From assembly GCA_035582835.1 (NCBI GenBank), contig JAYKAV010003424.1:30830-94829 (forward strand): a DNA stretch of 64,000 bases. The letters run 5' to 3'. Positions 23,833-35,655 of the stretch are shown here, in pieces. Both the position numbers and the translations under genes were made by a program. The notes beneath the pieces were generated by a model that saw only the letters and a program-made list of their open reading frames with translations, had not been told where the DNA came from and made no database searches. Numbering within the stretch: position 1 is the first letter of the stretch; each line of letters starts with the position of its first letter. The DNA comes from Phoebastria nigripes (lineage: Eukaryota > Chordata > Aves > Procellariiformes > Diomedeidae).

Positions 23833-26800
23833 AAATAAAGTTTTCAGGGTTTTTCTGTTGGTTTTGGCACAGGGCACATAATTGAAACAGAAACCATATA
23901 AAATAATAGTGAATTCTTAGAGCAGATTATTCGGACTATATCATACACTGGCACAATTTCTAAACCTACATGCTCTTGTACTGTATTAAAGATGTTTCTA
24001 TACTTTCCTAATGATTCACAATAATCTGTTCATTACCTATTGTTATAAGATTAGGCAATGAAGAACCCAGAACAACATAATAGCATCAAAAATGTTGGGT
24101 TCAAATTTATTCTTTAAGATAAAAGGGGAAAAAATTACCAAAACTATTAGAAAGGTAAAAGAATTGGATAGAATATGAAAGTCTTATATCTGGATTATTT
24201 ATAAGTATTTAAATATTTTGTTTACAATGTTTTTGGCTGAACAATACCACATTTTTAATTTGAGGAGACCTATGTTTTGTCTAACGGTGGTGGTTAATCT
24301 CACATACAAAGAGAAATACAGTGAATGAATATAAGACATTTTTTTTCTGTTGTTACCTAATGCCAGAAAATATTACTTTTGGTGTAATAGTGCAATTTCA
24401 TTTTGGCTATGTTTCCAATTTCTTTCATGTCTCTTTAAGAACTTTTAAAGTTCCTATCTTATAGCTGCACAGCAAAGTTTGCAGCTTATAATTGCAAGTA
24501 ATCAAAAAGAAAATCTTAATGAATTTACATGCCTGTAACACTTGTGTTTTCCTTTGGGACACTAATGAAAACTGCCACCAATCTGCTGGCATCTTGAAGG
24601 AAATGCCAGCATCTGAACTAGTTTGTAGCAGTTCTGGACAATAGGAGGATAAACTTTAGCAAACACTCCACTATTCAGTTGACCAATAGAAAACTGTAAC
24701 AACAAGACTAAAAACATCACATTTAAGCTGTAGACCCTTTGTCAAGCTGTGCTTTGACATAGCATGAGGGGCATTGTGAAGACATACCAAAAAAGCTGTC
24801 ACTAGAAGCTAAAAGAACTTCAGGCTTCAGTGCTTGCTTCTCACAAGGATATATGTAAAACGTTACTGTCAGCTCCTGCTTCAAATTAAATAAGGAATAA
24901 GATTCAGGCTTGTCTCCCACTGTTCCACTTAGAGCACTGAATATCTGCAAGCACGAGTGCATCTTCTAAGTGTAGTCAGAAGCCATGGGAATTTAAGAAG
25001 ACCCTTCAAGAGCTGTTCTCCTACAAGCAGCCAAACAATAACTGACTATCTGCCAATATCTGTATTTAAACTTCTTTCATTAAGGATAAGCTGCCTCTTC
25101 AACAATTGCATTTATAATAACCTTCATGTAGTTTTAATGAAGTGTTTTGGAAACCTGATCATACGGTATTTACAAATAATATTTGGTCCTTTCCCTCTGT
25201 TTTCCGTCATCGTTGTGAGGAAAAGCATAACTTGCCTGATTCTGTAGAAGACCAATTAAATGAAGAATATTTTAGTTGGTTTTTTTTTTACCACTAATAA
25301 TTATTCACAGTATAGCTTGTATATCTTCCTTCACACTGATTCAAACATACCTAAGATATTTGCACATGCAATTCTCTGCAGAAATAATAAGTGTTATGAA
25401 CAAAGTGTAAGACTTCAATCTGTTAAACTACAAGTATATACTTACTTCATTTGATGCCCCCTTAAACATATGCATAAATCTTAGTAGGATGGGAATTAAA
25501 CTTGTATTACAGAATATTATTTCAGATACTATACCAGAATTTTAGTATAAACACTATTTCCTCTGCCCTCCCATATTGCTTATAGTAACAGAAATGGGAC
25601 CTAGCCTATGGTGTTGGTAGCACCATTACCATTTTTGTTTTCTAAATCTTAAAAAGAAAAAAACGTCATTGCATGTTGAATTATATGCCATTTATATTTC
25701 CTTTTCAGGAGCTTGATTTCTAGCAGTCCTTACTCAAGCAAAACCACTTTTGAAGTTAATGCATGTTTTGCAGGGAGAAAGACTAAGGGATCAAATTCCA
25801 AATGTTCTGCCCCAAAGTTTCATGCCAAAATACTGATCATATTGAATAATCCTTTTGTTATTGATGACATATTCCATTTTGATGTACTCAGTTCCATCTT
25901 ATGGAATTGTGTCTGAGCTCCAGAATAAGAAAAAAACATTTATAATATGCAATAGTTTGCAGTAGTTTGCAATAATTATTGGATTATATAGTTGTGAAAC
26001 TGTGAATTTACCTTTTTAAAAGGCTTTGCTGCAACAAAGTTGCTACTATCCCTCTGAAGTTCCAGGCACTATGTACACAGACTTAATTGGGAATTATTTC
26101 AGCTGGATATTTCTATCCTACTACATCAGGATAGTGCTATCTTACACTACACTTACATTACTGTTTTAAAGATGTTGAACCAGTCATAAAAAGACACATT
26201 AGTGACTAAAGTACAACCTACATTATATTTTAATAGTCTGAGCCTAATAATACTATTTAAACATTTACATACACACTTTCTCCTTCTTCCCTTTCACTTG
26301 CCTGCTTATTGATCTGAGAGGACACAGATACCTAAAATACTGTCTATAGGGTTGTCTTGACACCTAAGTTTGTTCAATTATGGATATCCAGAATTGCTGA
26401 GAGTTTAACTGATGCCTAGGACAACTTAACGTTGTTCACTGTCCCTCACCTCCACCTCCTGGAGTATGATGCAGCTGTAATGCTTGCAAGCCAGCCTAGC
26501 TGCACTGTTCTGAGCAGAAAGCAGAACAATCACATTTGTCATTGAAAATCATCCAACACAATCATACCTACCTTTGATCTACTAACCCAGTGGTTACAAC
26601 ACAGCACAGGGACTAGACTATCTGCTTTCTAGGTCCTCTCCATCCCCAACTTTATGCATTTTATCCAGTCCCCCCTTTAATGCAAAATGTATAAGAAATC
26701 CATGAAGTAGAGACCAGAACCAAAGACTCTTTCCTCCCACAGGATTGGTCCACAGTTCAACCATGTCAACTGCTTTCTTGTTTTTTCTCTGGTTCTGTTT

Positions 26801-29142
26801 CTTTAATATAACAAACTGAGCCAGCTGGTAGGTGTGCTATTACAGTCTGCTGAGTACACACAGTCAGGTGTTTTAAAGTTGAGAATCCCCATTAACATGT
26901 TTCAAGGCTGTAGATATGTACCTTGTCTGTGAAAGCAATAAAATTTTGCTTAGCCTTCTTTGCTGCACATCTTATGCNGGAAGAGAGGGCATCTCTCTCA
27001 GTGTACTGGATTTTATGGATCCCCTTCTGAGGCACAGAGTTCCTCATTCTCTGTGTATTATACATAGCCCTTAACTCAGCATTTCGAATTCTATTTAAAA
27101 AAAAAAAAAAAAGGTATTTTAAAAAGGGGGTTCGTGTTTTTTTTTTTGTGGCGCTGAGCTTCAGTGATCTGAAGAGGTCAGAGGGTTGTCTTTGAGAAAC
27201 TCCCGAGTCATAGCAAGGACAATCAGAGACCTACATGTAACTGGGTGCTGTAGCACAAAGAATCAATTCAGCCTGAAGAAGGTTTTTCAAATTATAATGA
27301 AAGGCACAAGGTAAGAAATTTCTGTGTTGAAAGCAGTATCTTTTCTGGGAGGCAGAGCAGAATAGAAGATAATGCATTAGACAGCAGTGCCCATAGGCTG
27401 TCAAGCTTTAAGTATTGTATATTTGGAATACACCTGGAGTGCAACGTTATACAGACAAAATACATATAATTACTCCCATATCCATAAAGCAAGATGGGAG
27501 GATTGTACAGTCATTTACACTAGATGCTGCAGGAAGATTCAGCTTTATGAATCTGAGAAAAAAAGTTCAGACTAAAAGCTGCTGTTGGTTTTCCACGTGC
27601 AGACAGTGTTTGTCAAGGTTAATATTTAATACCACCTGCTCATGCTGCTCTATTAAAGACTTTGCAGAAACCTTAGAAATAAGGCATTATGGTGAGTAAA
27701 TAATGCACGCTACCTAGCCATATCAGCTCTGCCTTTTTGAATTATTATTCAAACTACAAGATGTTTATTGCCAATATAATGAAGATGTTTGTTTGTTTGT
27801 TTGCATCTGGGCAGCTGTCCAAAGAAGATCCGAGATGTGTAAGAGAGAGAAAATTACATAAAGATTATAATTTGGCCAGATACCTTTTCATCCCTAAATC
27901 TTTCTAAGGAAAATAAAAAAATCTCTAAAATCCACTTTAAGGAGAGATACGTAACAGCTGGGTTTTGGTACAATAGTGACATGTTCTAGGAGCTAAGCAG
28001 ACAGTAGTCTACAGAATAAAGCATAGAGGAAGATGATAGTTACTTTCAAAACAGTAATATCCTATGGAAATGTGGTTATTTGCCTGTTACTGAGTGTTTC
28101 GTAACAGTAAAGTCAGTACAAGGAGAATAACTTGAAAAGATTCTACACTAATTTTTGAAAGGAAATTTATTGTAAACACATCTTTCTCACTATGTTATCT
28201 GACTGATGAACATGGTAGGTACACTAAATATATAGTTTATTAGTAACAAAAAATAAATATACCAGAAGAAAAATAAATAATAAAAAACCCCTTAGTAGTG
28301 TGTGATGGACAAGCTTAGAAGCAGGAAGGGTCAATTTGATATTGATAAATATATAACCATTCTCAGCTTATCTAACTGTCCAGACCTCTGAGATCTTAAC
28401 AAATATTTATAATTCATGATGTTTCATAGGAAACACGATCTAACAGGTCAAGAGGGCAGGCACAGCACTTTTTAACCACCTAAGCATACAGTTCAGTCTC
28501 CCATCAACTCAAATGTCATGAATTATACTGGTACAGGGTACGATCAAGGGGCACTAACAAACAAAACCCAAAGCATGCAGGTTCTCCTGGTTACTATTGA
28601 CACATACATGGTCCAAAGTCCAAATGAAATCCTCTTGAATATTCTTCATTAAGCAGTCCAGAATGAAGGCATATCTGCACACACATACAGTTAGACATGC
28701 TACTCACCTTCTTATATCCAAGAATAATTTCTGCTTGTAGCTACCAAAAACGCAGTCCTAGGAATGTGAGGCCAATGCAATGTACCAGCTGAAACTAGCC
28801 TGGTAGATGAGATTCCAGCAATGAAATGTGACATATATATCACCAGGGCAATTTCAAAGTGTGTATTTTTTCTGATGGTGAAGAAAAGCAAAATAAAACA
28901 GTATATAGCCCATCTTCACATGATTGTTGCCATACAGAGCTAAAAGTGTACACTGTGGCATAAGAGGTTTTCCTTATGTATTCCTAACAGTCTCATTGAT
29001 GGAAAGACATCTGAAAACCTGTATTGCTAACATATTACCCAAACTTCTCTTTTCTGACAAATAGAGCTGGGTTGGTACATTACTTGTAAATGACAGACGC
29101 TAATAATAACGAGCAGTGAAATGTTAATTCAGTTGTAGCTCA
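23833..29142. other. AT-rich DNA without recognisable gene
   Basis: About 5.3 kb with no supported gene or repeat family. Simple sequence includes a run of 17 A at 27096-27112, a run of T near 27140 and four GTTT units at 27789-27803. Short frames at 27387-27699 overlap on one strand but show no motif. Confidence 0.55.
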
Positions 29143-29645
29143 TGGTGTCAGGCATCCAACAACAGCAAGACTGCACTGATACTCAAGGGAAGGTGAGCAA
29201 AGAGGAGAAAGTGGCAGCAAGGCTGGCAGGGCCCGTGACCTTGTTGATTCAGCCAGACCCCTGGCTCTGGAGCAAGGAGAACAGAGCAGTGATGGTATCA
29301 TGGGTCAGCCACAGTCCAGTGATTGCCAGGCAAGCCCACAGAGATGAGAAAGGTCCAAGATCGAGCCGGGAAGTCAAGTCAATGGGTCAGGATGAGGACC
29401 AGTGAGGTATATGGCCAAGCACAGGTATGACTCCAACATAGCACAGGCAGGCGCCAAGGGTGAGGGCCTGAGCTTAAGTGCAGCTCTTGGGTGAAGGTGG
29501 GGCTGACAAGGCTTCTCACAGCTCTGTTCACAGCAGCTTGATTACACGTTGCACGGCTGCACTGTATCAGAGCTGGCCTTGAGCACAGGCAGCCCAGCCC
29601 CTCGGAGGGTTTTGAAACCCTGGACTCTCACAGCAGTGCAAAAGG
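29143..29645 (+). repeat. unidentified dispersed repeat, copy B
   Basis: Partner of 11122-11612 and clearly GC-richer. It starts gtgtcaggca, contains gccaggcaagcccac, gccgggaagtcaagtc, ctgagcttaagtgcagctc, caaggcttctcacagctctg and ccttgagcacaggcagccc, and fades after aaaccctggactctcaca. An 87-codon frame at 29142-29405 is a by-product of the purine-rich strand and is not protein-like. Copy B keeps more CpG dinucleotides than copy A, so it may be the younger or less decayed of the two. Confidence 0.75.
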
Positions 29646-32600
29646 TGTTAATCTAAGAGTTCCATGGGATTATAAAGTGTGACTGCGTCTCGCAGTAGCA
29701 GGTAGGTTTGTGCAAGGTCTCTCGGGTCTTACCTGATTTAGCATGTTTTAGATCCAGACTCCATAATCTTTGTTTTAATCCTTTTCACACCGTTTTGTTT
29801 GGAGCAGCCCGTATGGTTTCATTCTCCTAAGCATATCTTGAATGGCTTAGAAATGAGTGTTTATGGGACTGCTACAATACTCACTAAAAAACCAATGTAT
29901 ATTCATTACACTTTGCTTACATAATAAGAATTAGGCAAAATAAAGAGTCTACAAGTGGAAAGGCAGCTTTCGGGCTTAAAATACCAGGAAGAGTGAAAGC
30001 CACTCTTTTCTTCATTTTGATTGGTACACATACATGAGAAAAAATATCAGCCATTAACTACATTATTTTAAAGTAATTTGAAATATGCAACAATATCTAT
30101 ATAAAGCTGCGTTTATTAATTAGATGAAGAAAAGAAATAAAACTATACATATTTTCAGTTTTCCAGGGAAGACTTTATGTGTAGCTCCATATAGACACAA
30201 CAGCAGTCAGAAGTAGTGAAACTTTAAAGAAGGTGATGCCAATGAAGATTACATTCTGCCATCACATTGTTTCAAGAAGTGATAGCATTTGTCATTATTC
30301 AGACCTGGAACTTCTTTCTTTGTTTCTTTTTATAGACTTCATTCAAGCTAGTGTGGAATTTTGTTTTTAGTTTTTGTCCTGAATCATGACCTTTCACACA
30401 CTACCACAGCTGCAAATTATTTCCTTGGATATATCCATTATAGACAATATCCTGAATCTCCATAAACTCTATCAAACTAAAATGAAAGTAATGGATTCAT
30501 ACTTCATGCAGGATTCACTCCGTCTTCCGCTGAAAAGATAATGTCTCTCTGTGCACATAATACCTAAAGTAATGAACAGAAATGCAGTGAAATACAAATT
30601 CTGGAAAAAGACACCAGGGTATGTACATCTAATGCCTTTACAAAGTGAAGGGCAATATTTTAGCTTGGGGACCTTTATAGAGTAATTTTCATTGAATTTT
30701 AGCTTATATACTTCATTATATTCATAGGTTGTTTAAGCTGTAGGGAAACTATACATGTCAAACTGGAAATCTGAAAGCCACAATTTCACACTTAAAGGTA
30801 TCTATAATAATTGTAGATTGCTGAAAAAGTATTACTGGAACTGCGTGAACAGAGGGTCCCTATCATGTTAGTGAAGGAAGCAGTTCTCAGAGAAAGTTTC
30901 TGAGAGTGCTTTCTAGATCTTCTTAGTAGAGTTTGTCTCTCTAGGTTTGCTTATTAGTGTTTGAATTTATCAACCACCAGCTTCTTTATTCACAAAGTAT
31001 CCAGGAGAAGCCAAGACAGATTGAAGGAGACTATTTCTAGAGAGTTGCACTGATTGCTATTACATAGCTCTTTCTTCTAAGAGAGAGAGAAAAAAATATA
31101 TCAGCAAAACAACTGTGCATATGGGCTGCATGACTCTGAGAAGGATCTATAAGACTAGAGTAAGGATGAGGATGGTTATGTTCCCTACGTCCTTCAGATT
31201 GCAGCCTATCTTCTGTGTGGGTCCTACATCATGTGGAGTTAAGTGAAGAGGAGATAACAGGCACTACGGAGGTGGTGAAGTCATCATTTAATATTTAGAT
31301 GAAAGAGAACTTGACATAGTGATCCTGAAGAAAATGGAGCCCGCATTTACTGTTTTCATAGGCTTTGACAGATCTGCTCCAATAGCATTTTTGTTGTCTC
31401 TAACCCCTCTCCTTCAAAATATGCTATGAAGAACTCTACAAAACTGATTGAACAGATCTCTTTCTTTGATGATACGAGTTACCTAAGTAACTCATAGCTA
31501 TCTCCAGTGTTAACTGCTTTAACATATGTAAGGAAGGGAGGAACAAATTCCATCTTACTTAAGACAAGGGCCATAAATTATAAAACAATTTGAGTATGTG
31601 TTTCTGTTGTGATGATACTCATTTGTCGCATGATATATTAGACCTTTTCTCCTTTTCAGTTATGTTAAATAGTTTCTCACTGTTATGAGCCTGTCTTTAA
31701 CTATCGATCCTATCAACAGCTAACCTTTGTTGAAAAGCCACAGTAAAAATATTTTCTCCTTTGCATCTGCATCTTAATTTCTCCCTCCCTCTCGCATTCT
31801 TAATGTAATGCCTGTCTGAAGTGATTTTGGCTCCTTGTTTAGAATGTAGGCTTTACTAAAGATATTGAACAAAATATTGTATTTCACCAATCAAACATTC
31901 CATGAAGAACACTTCTTTCCCCCATCCTTTTTGTAAAAGGACTCTAACTTTTAAGTTAAACACTTGATCACTACTCATAACATTTGAGAGTCATTTGGTC
32001 TAGTGACTTTCTCTACAATCATCCTTTAATCTATTATTGCCAGCTAAGTGGTGTAAAATGAAAGGGTAACAAGAAAATGTATTATTATGTTAGCTGAACC
32101 ATGTATATTTAAATGGATGTGTATAGCACAATCATTCCGGTTTTTAGATTTAATAAGTTATAGACTTAGTGGTGTAAGTAAGTTAGCTGGTATAAGTAAT
32201 GGTTGGCAAAAGTCATTAGAGCTCCATCGTTGCTTCACTGATTTATACATCCTAGGATCTGACCTAGTATGTGCAAACTTTGAATAACATTTCTTCGTGT
32301 GGTAAATTTATTTTTTAAAATATGACATGTAGAGTAGTGCTACTTTGCAGTTCAAATGTAACATGATACATATCCAGGACTATACCTTTATTTACTTGCT
32401 TGCTCTGCTTTATCCTGGAAATGAATAAATTCACAAATAAAGCATCCTATACAAGACCACATAAACCACAATGAAAATGTGATGGCTGCTGTGTGTATTA
32501 TACTGTTTATGCTCAGTTTTGCACAAGGAATTTTCTATACAAACAAACAGCATTTATTTTTGTTAACACTACTTGGCTGTGTATTTTAGATGTATGCATA

Positions 32601-32756
32601 CATAAATATATATATTACATAATATGTATGTGTATATGCGTTATGTATGTATGTAATTATGTATATGTATTTATATACAAAATACAATGCAAAGTTTAAT
32701 AAAGGTACTGTAACTATTTCATTATAGACATATGAAGCATAACTTGGAATATAGGT
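29646..32756. other. AT-rich DNA without recognisable gene
   Basis: About 3.1 kb with no supported gene. An ATGT/ATAT simple-sequence stretch lies at 32595-32690 and accounts for the open frame at 32493-32699. Confidence 0.55.
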
Positions 32757-33092
32757 GTTGCAGATCAGACAAACGATACTTGGAAATTAACATGCTAAAT
32801 GAATCAGTCATGCCTTGTTCGATGGAGAGGTGTCAACATTACAGAGGGAGCCAACAGAACTAACAACCTAGTTGGCAGTTCCCACAAAAAGACCTAAAGA
32901 TTAAATGAGTCGGAGGACAAACACACTTGCAGATGCAGAGCTGGCCCCTTGGAGAGAAAGTTAAGACAGTGCCTGGCTTGTGTGCAGAGACTTTGACTGT
33001 CACTGCCCAACTTGTATTTTCTATGTCCAGAAAATAAAGAGCAGATTTGATTTCACAGTTGTGTCAATCCTGTATCTTTCATAAACACAGAG
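32757..33092 (+). mobile_element. possible degraded LTR
   Basis: A slightly GC-richer 340-base block with a TG near its left edge (tgttgcagatcagac). An AATAAA signal near 33031 is followed by about 55 bases of U5-like sequence ending cataaacaca near 33090. Only the signal arrangement supports it. No target duplication, partner copy or internal sequence was found. It could equally be unique sequence with a chance AATAAA. Confidence 0.28.
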
Positions 33093-34436
33093 GGTACTTG
33101 AAAAAGAACGCTGTAGGGAAAACCTAGAACAATTCACTCCAGGCTATTCTGTTACTGATTTAGGCAAAGAAATTCACAGTACTATGTAAAATAAAATCAA
33201 TCTATTCTAAGAGCATATATCTACCCATAAAAATGTTACTGGTTGGATTAACCATTCCTGATATTAATTTAACCTGAAATGGCACTAGAGAAGGAAATTA
33301 GTAAGTAGACAGTCTGACAAATCTTTAATCAAGGTCACTGCTTGCAAATTATACCGGCCATATCTCAATGCTGTCTGCATTTGTCACTAGATACTATGAC
33401 ACACTTGAATATAAACTGATCTTGACAGCAGAAGAGAGTTCTAGCTAAAATCAACAAGGACAATGGTGACTGGAATAACAATCAGCTTCACACTATCAAT
33501 CTTTGATTTGTTAAAGCTGAAAATGTGCATCAAAACTTGGCATTCTCAGCTATGGGCAGAAGACTGTAAACGTTCTCTGAACTTTTACTTTGCAATCCTT
33601 TCACATTTTTTTATTACTTGGGCTATTACATTTATTTTATTCAGTTCCTTTCATACTAATATTTATNCTTTATACTTGTGTACACACTCAAGGTTTATCG
33701 TGCAAAAGTAGCAATACCTCCTTGTTCTAGTCAAGTGCAACTACAATTTAATTCAATAGGAACAGCATACACTTATTTCACGTGGATAATTTGAATATGT
33801 CTTGTAGCTACGTGTTTTCTATGTGTCTTTCAGAAAAGGCTTGAGTGCATATTTGGTAGTCCTGCCATTAATTACACTAGAGTGAAACTCATGAGTTCTG
33901 GTTCTGTTTCTCTATGACTTTAGGTAGCCATAATTTAGGCTTTGGTTTTAGTTGCCTTGTTAAATTTTTTCCTCAGTTTTATCACCTGAACCTCATTAGC
34001 CTTGAGAATGTGACCCGTATATGTGATCTGATTATATAAGGGGCTCATGACACAGAAATTCTTCATAGAGATAGAATCTGCTCAGCATCTAGTTCTCTGA
34101 GATATTGTCAAGGGCTGAGCCTGGTGAGCTGTAGTTTTAAGACAGAGAGTTTTAAGAAAACCCAAATGTTTTCTCAGGCAGGGATTTTCAAAATTCTTGA
34201 TGATTTTAGGCACACATATCTCATTAAATTGAATAGGATTTAGGAGTCTAATGCCTTTGGGCTACTCTGAAATTTCAAGAATTATTTATTGGTGAATTTA
34301 GATGGATTGCATTGCTGTGGTTATAACAAGATGGCTGTGAGGATGGAGATCCTTTAATAGAGGACTATAGCACATGAAGATTGAGAGACAGATTTTGTAT
34401 TACTGTAAATAAAATACAAAGAGTGTATAACAATTT
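33093..34436. other. unassigned AT-rich DNA
   Basis: About 1.3 kb in which I see no gene or repeat. Confidence 0.5.
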
Positions 34437-34531
34437 CATAGAATCAAAGAATCATAGAACAGTTTGGGTTGGAAGGGACCTTCAAAAATAATCTAGTCCA
34501 ACCCTTCTGCCATGGGCAGGGACATCTTATA

Positions 34532-34993
34532 CTAGAACAGGTTGCTCAAAGCCCCATCCAGCCTGACTTTGAACACTGCCAATGATGGGGCATCCACAAC
34601 TTCGCTGGGCAACCTGCTGCAGTGTATCACCACCCTCATCATAAAATATTTCTTCCTTAAGTCCAATCTAAATCTACCCTCTTTTAGTTTAAAACCATTG
34701 TCCCTTGTCCTGTCGCTACAGGCCTTGGTAAAAAGTCTTTCTCTGTCTTTCTTATAAGCCCCCTTTATATATTGAAAGGCCACAATAAGGTCTCCCTGAA
34801 GCCTTCTCTTCCCCAGGCTGAACAACCCCAACTCTCTCAGCCTTTCTTCAGAGGAGCGGTGTTCCAGCCCTCTGAGCAATTTTGTGGCCCTCCTCTGGAC
34901 CCGCTCTAACAGGTCCATGTCTGTCTTGTGCTGGGGGCCCCAGAGCCGGATGTAGTACTCTAGGCAGGGTCTTATGAGACCCTCTGTCCACAT
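34532..34993 (-). pseudogene. CR1 ORF2 C-terminal domain
   Basis: This is a 153-codon open piece of ORF2 on the minus strand. It carries [64 protein letters not shown] and DAPSLAVFKVRLDGALSNLF at the natural C terminus. Here the stop-prone codon seen in two other copies is isoleucine (FQYIKGAYKKD). It is a relic without enzyme domains. Confidence 0.9.
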
Positions 34994-34999
34994 ATCTTT

Positions 35000-35422
35000 T
35001 TATGCAGCCCAGGATACAACTGGCTTTCGTGGGCTGCAAGTGCACATTGCTGGCTCATATCCAGTTTTTTCCTCCACCAGTATCCCCAAGTCCTTCTCCA
35101 CAGGGCTGTTCTCAAACAATTCATCCCCCAGTCTGTATTGATATTGGGGATTGCCCCAACCCAGGTGTAGGACGTTGCACTTGGCCTTGTTGAACTTCAT
35201 GAGGTTTGCAGGGGCCCACTCCTCAAGCCTGTCAAGGTCCTGCTGGATGGCATCCCTTCCCTCTAGCGTATCAACTGCACCACTCGGCTTTGTGTCCCCT
35301 GCAGCCTTGCTGAGGGTGCATTCAATCCCACTATATATGTCATTAATGAAGATATTAAATGGTATTGGTCCCAGTAGGGACCCTTGAAGGACACCACTCT
35401 TTACTGGTTTCCACTTGGACAT
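35000..35422 (-). pseudogene. CR1 ORF2 RT palm fragment with mutated catalytic box
   Basis: This is a 140-codon open piece covering motif B ([20 protein letters not shown], where the usual PQG reads LQG) through the motif C region ([15 protein letters not shown]) to [22 protein letters not shown] sequence. The first aspartate of the F/YADD box is replaced by glycine and the preceding F is also lost, so polymerase activity is excluded even if the frame were restored. Confidence 0.9.
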
Positions 35423-35655
35423 TGAGCTGTTGACTGTAACTCTTTNGATGCTGCCATCCAGCCAATTTCTTATACATCTAACAGTTCACCTATCAAACAC
35501 ATATCTGTCCAATTTAGCAGCAAGGATGTTGTGGGTACCGTATCAAAGGCCTCACTGAAGTCCAGATAGATGACATCAGTTGCTCTTCCCTTATTTACAA
35601 TGCAGTCACTCCATCGTAAAAGGCCACCAGATTAGTCAGGTATGATTTGCCTTAC

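Larger units (their letters stand above)
34437..35655 (-). mobile_element. CR1 copy, RT to 3' end, inactive
   Basis: The plus strand starts with tttcatagaatcaaagaatc and atagaacagtttgggttg, the CR1 tail and 3' UTR. ORF2 follows on the minus strand back to just upstream of reverse transcriptase motif A (YLDFSEAFDTV near 35560), where the element is truncated. The motif C box is damaged: the expected FADDTK reads AAGDTK, losing the first catalytic aspartate. An N at 35446 and several frame breaks add to the decay. Its 3' sequence is close to the 20.7 and 51.3 kb copies (GAYKKD, DRTRDNGFKLKEGRFRLD), so it is of the same broad CR1 group. Confidence 0.95.

Noticed and set aside
30876..30910. Short hairpin ctcaga...tctgag
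   Set aside because: A 6-base stem is expected by chance many times in 64 kb. No precursor-like extended pairing was seen.
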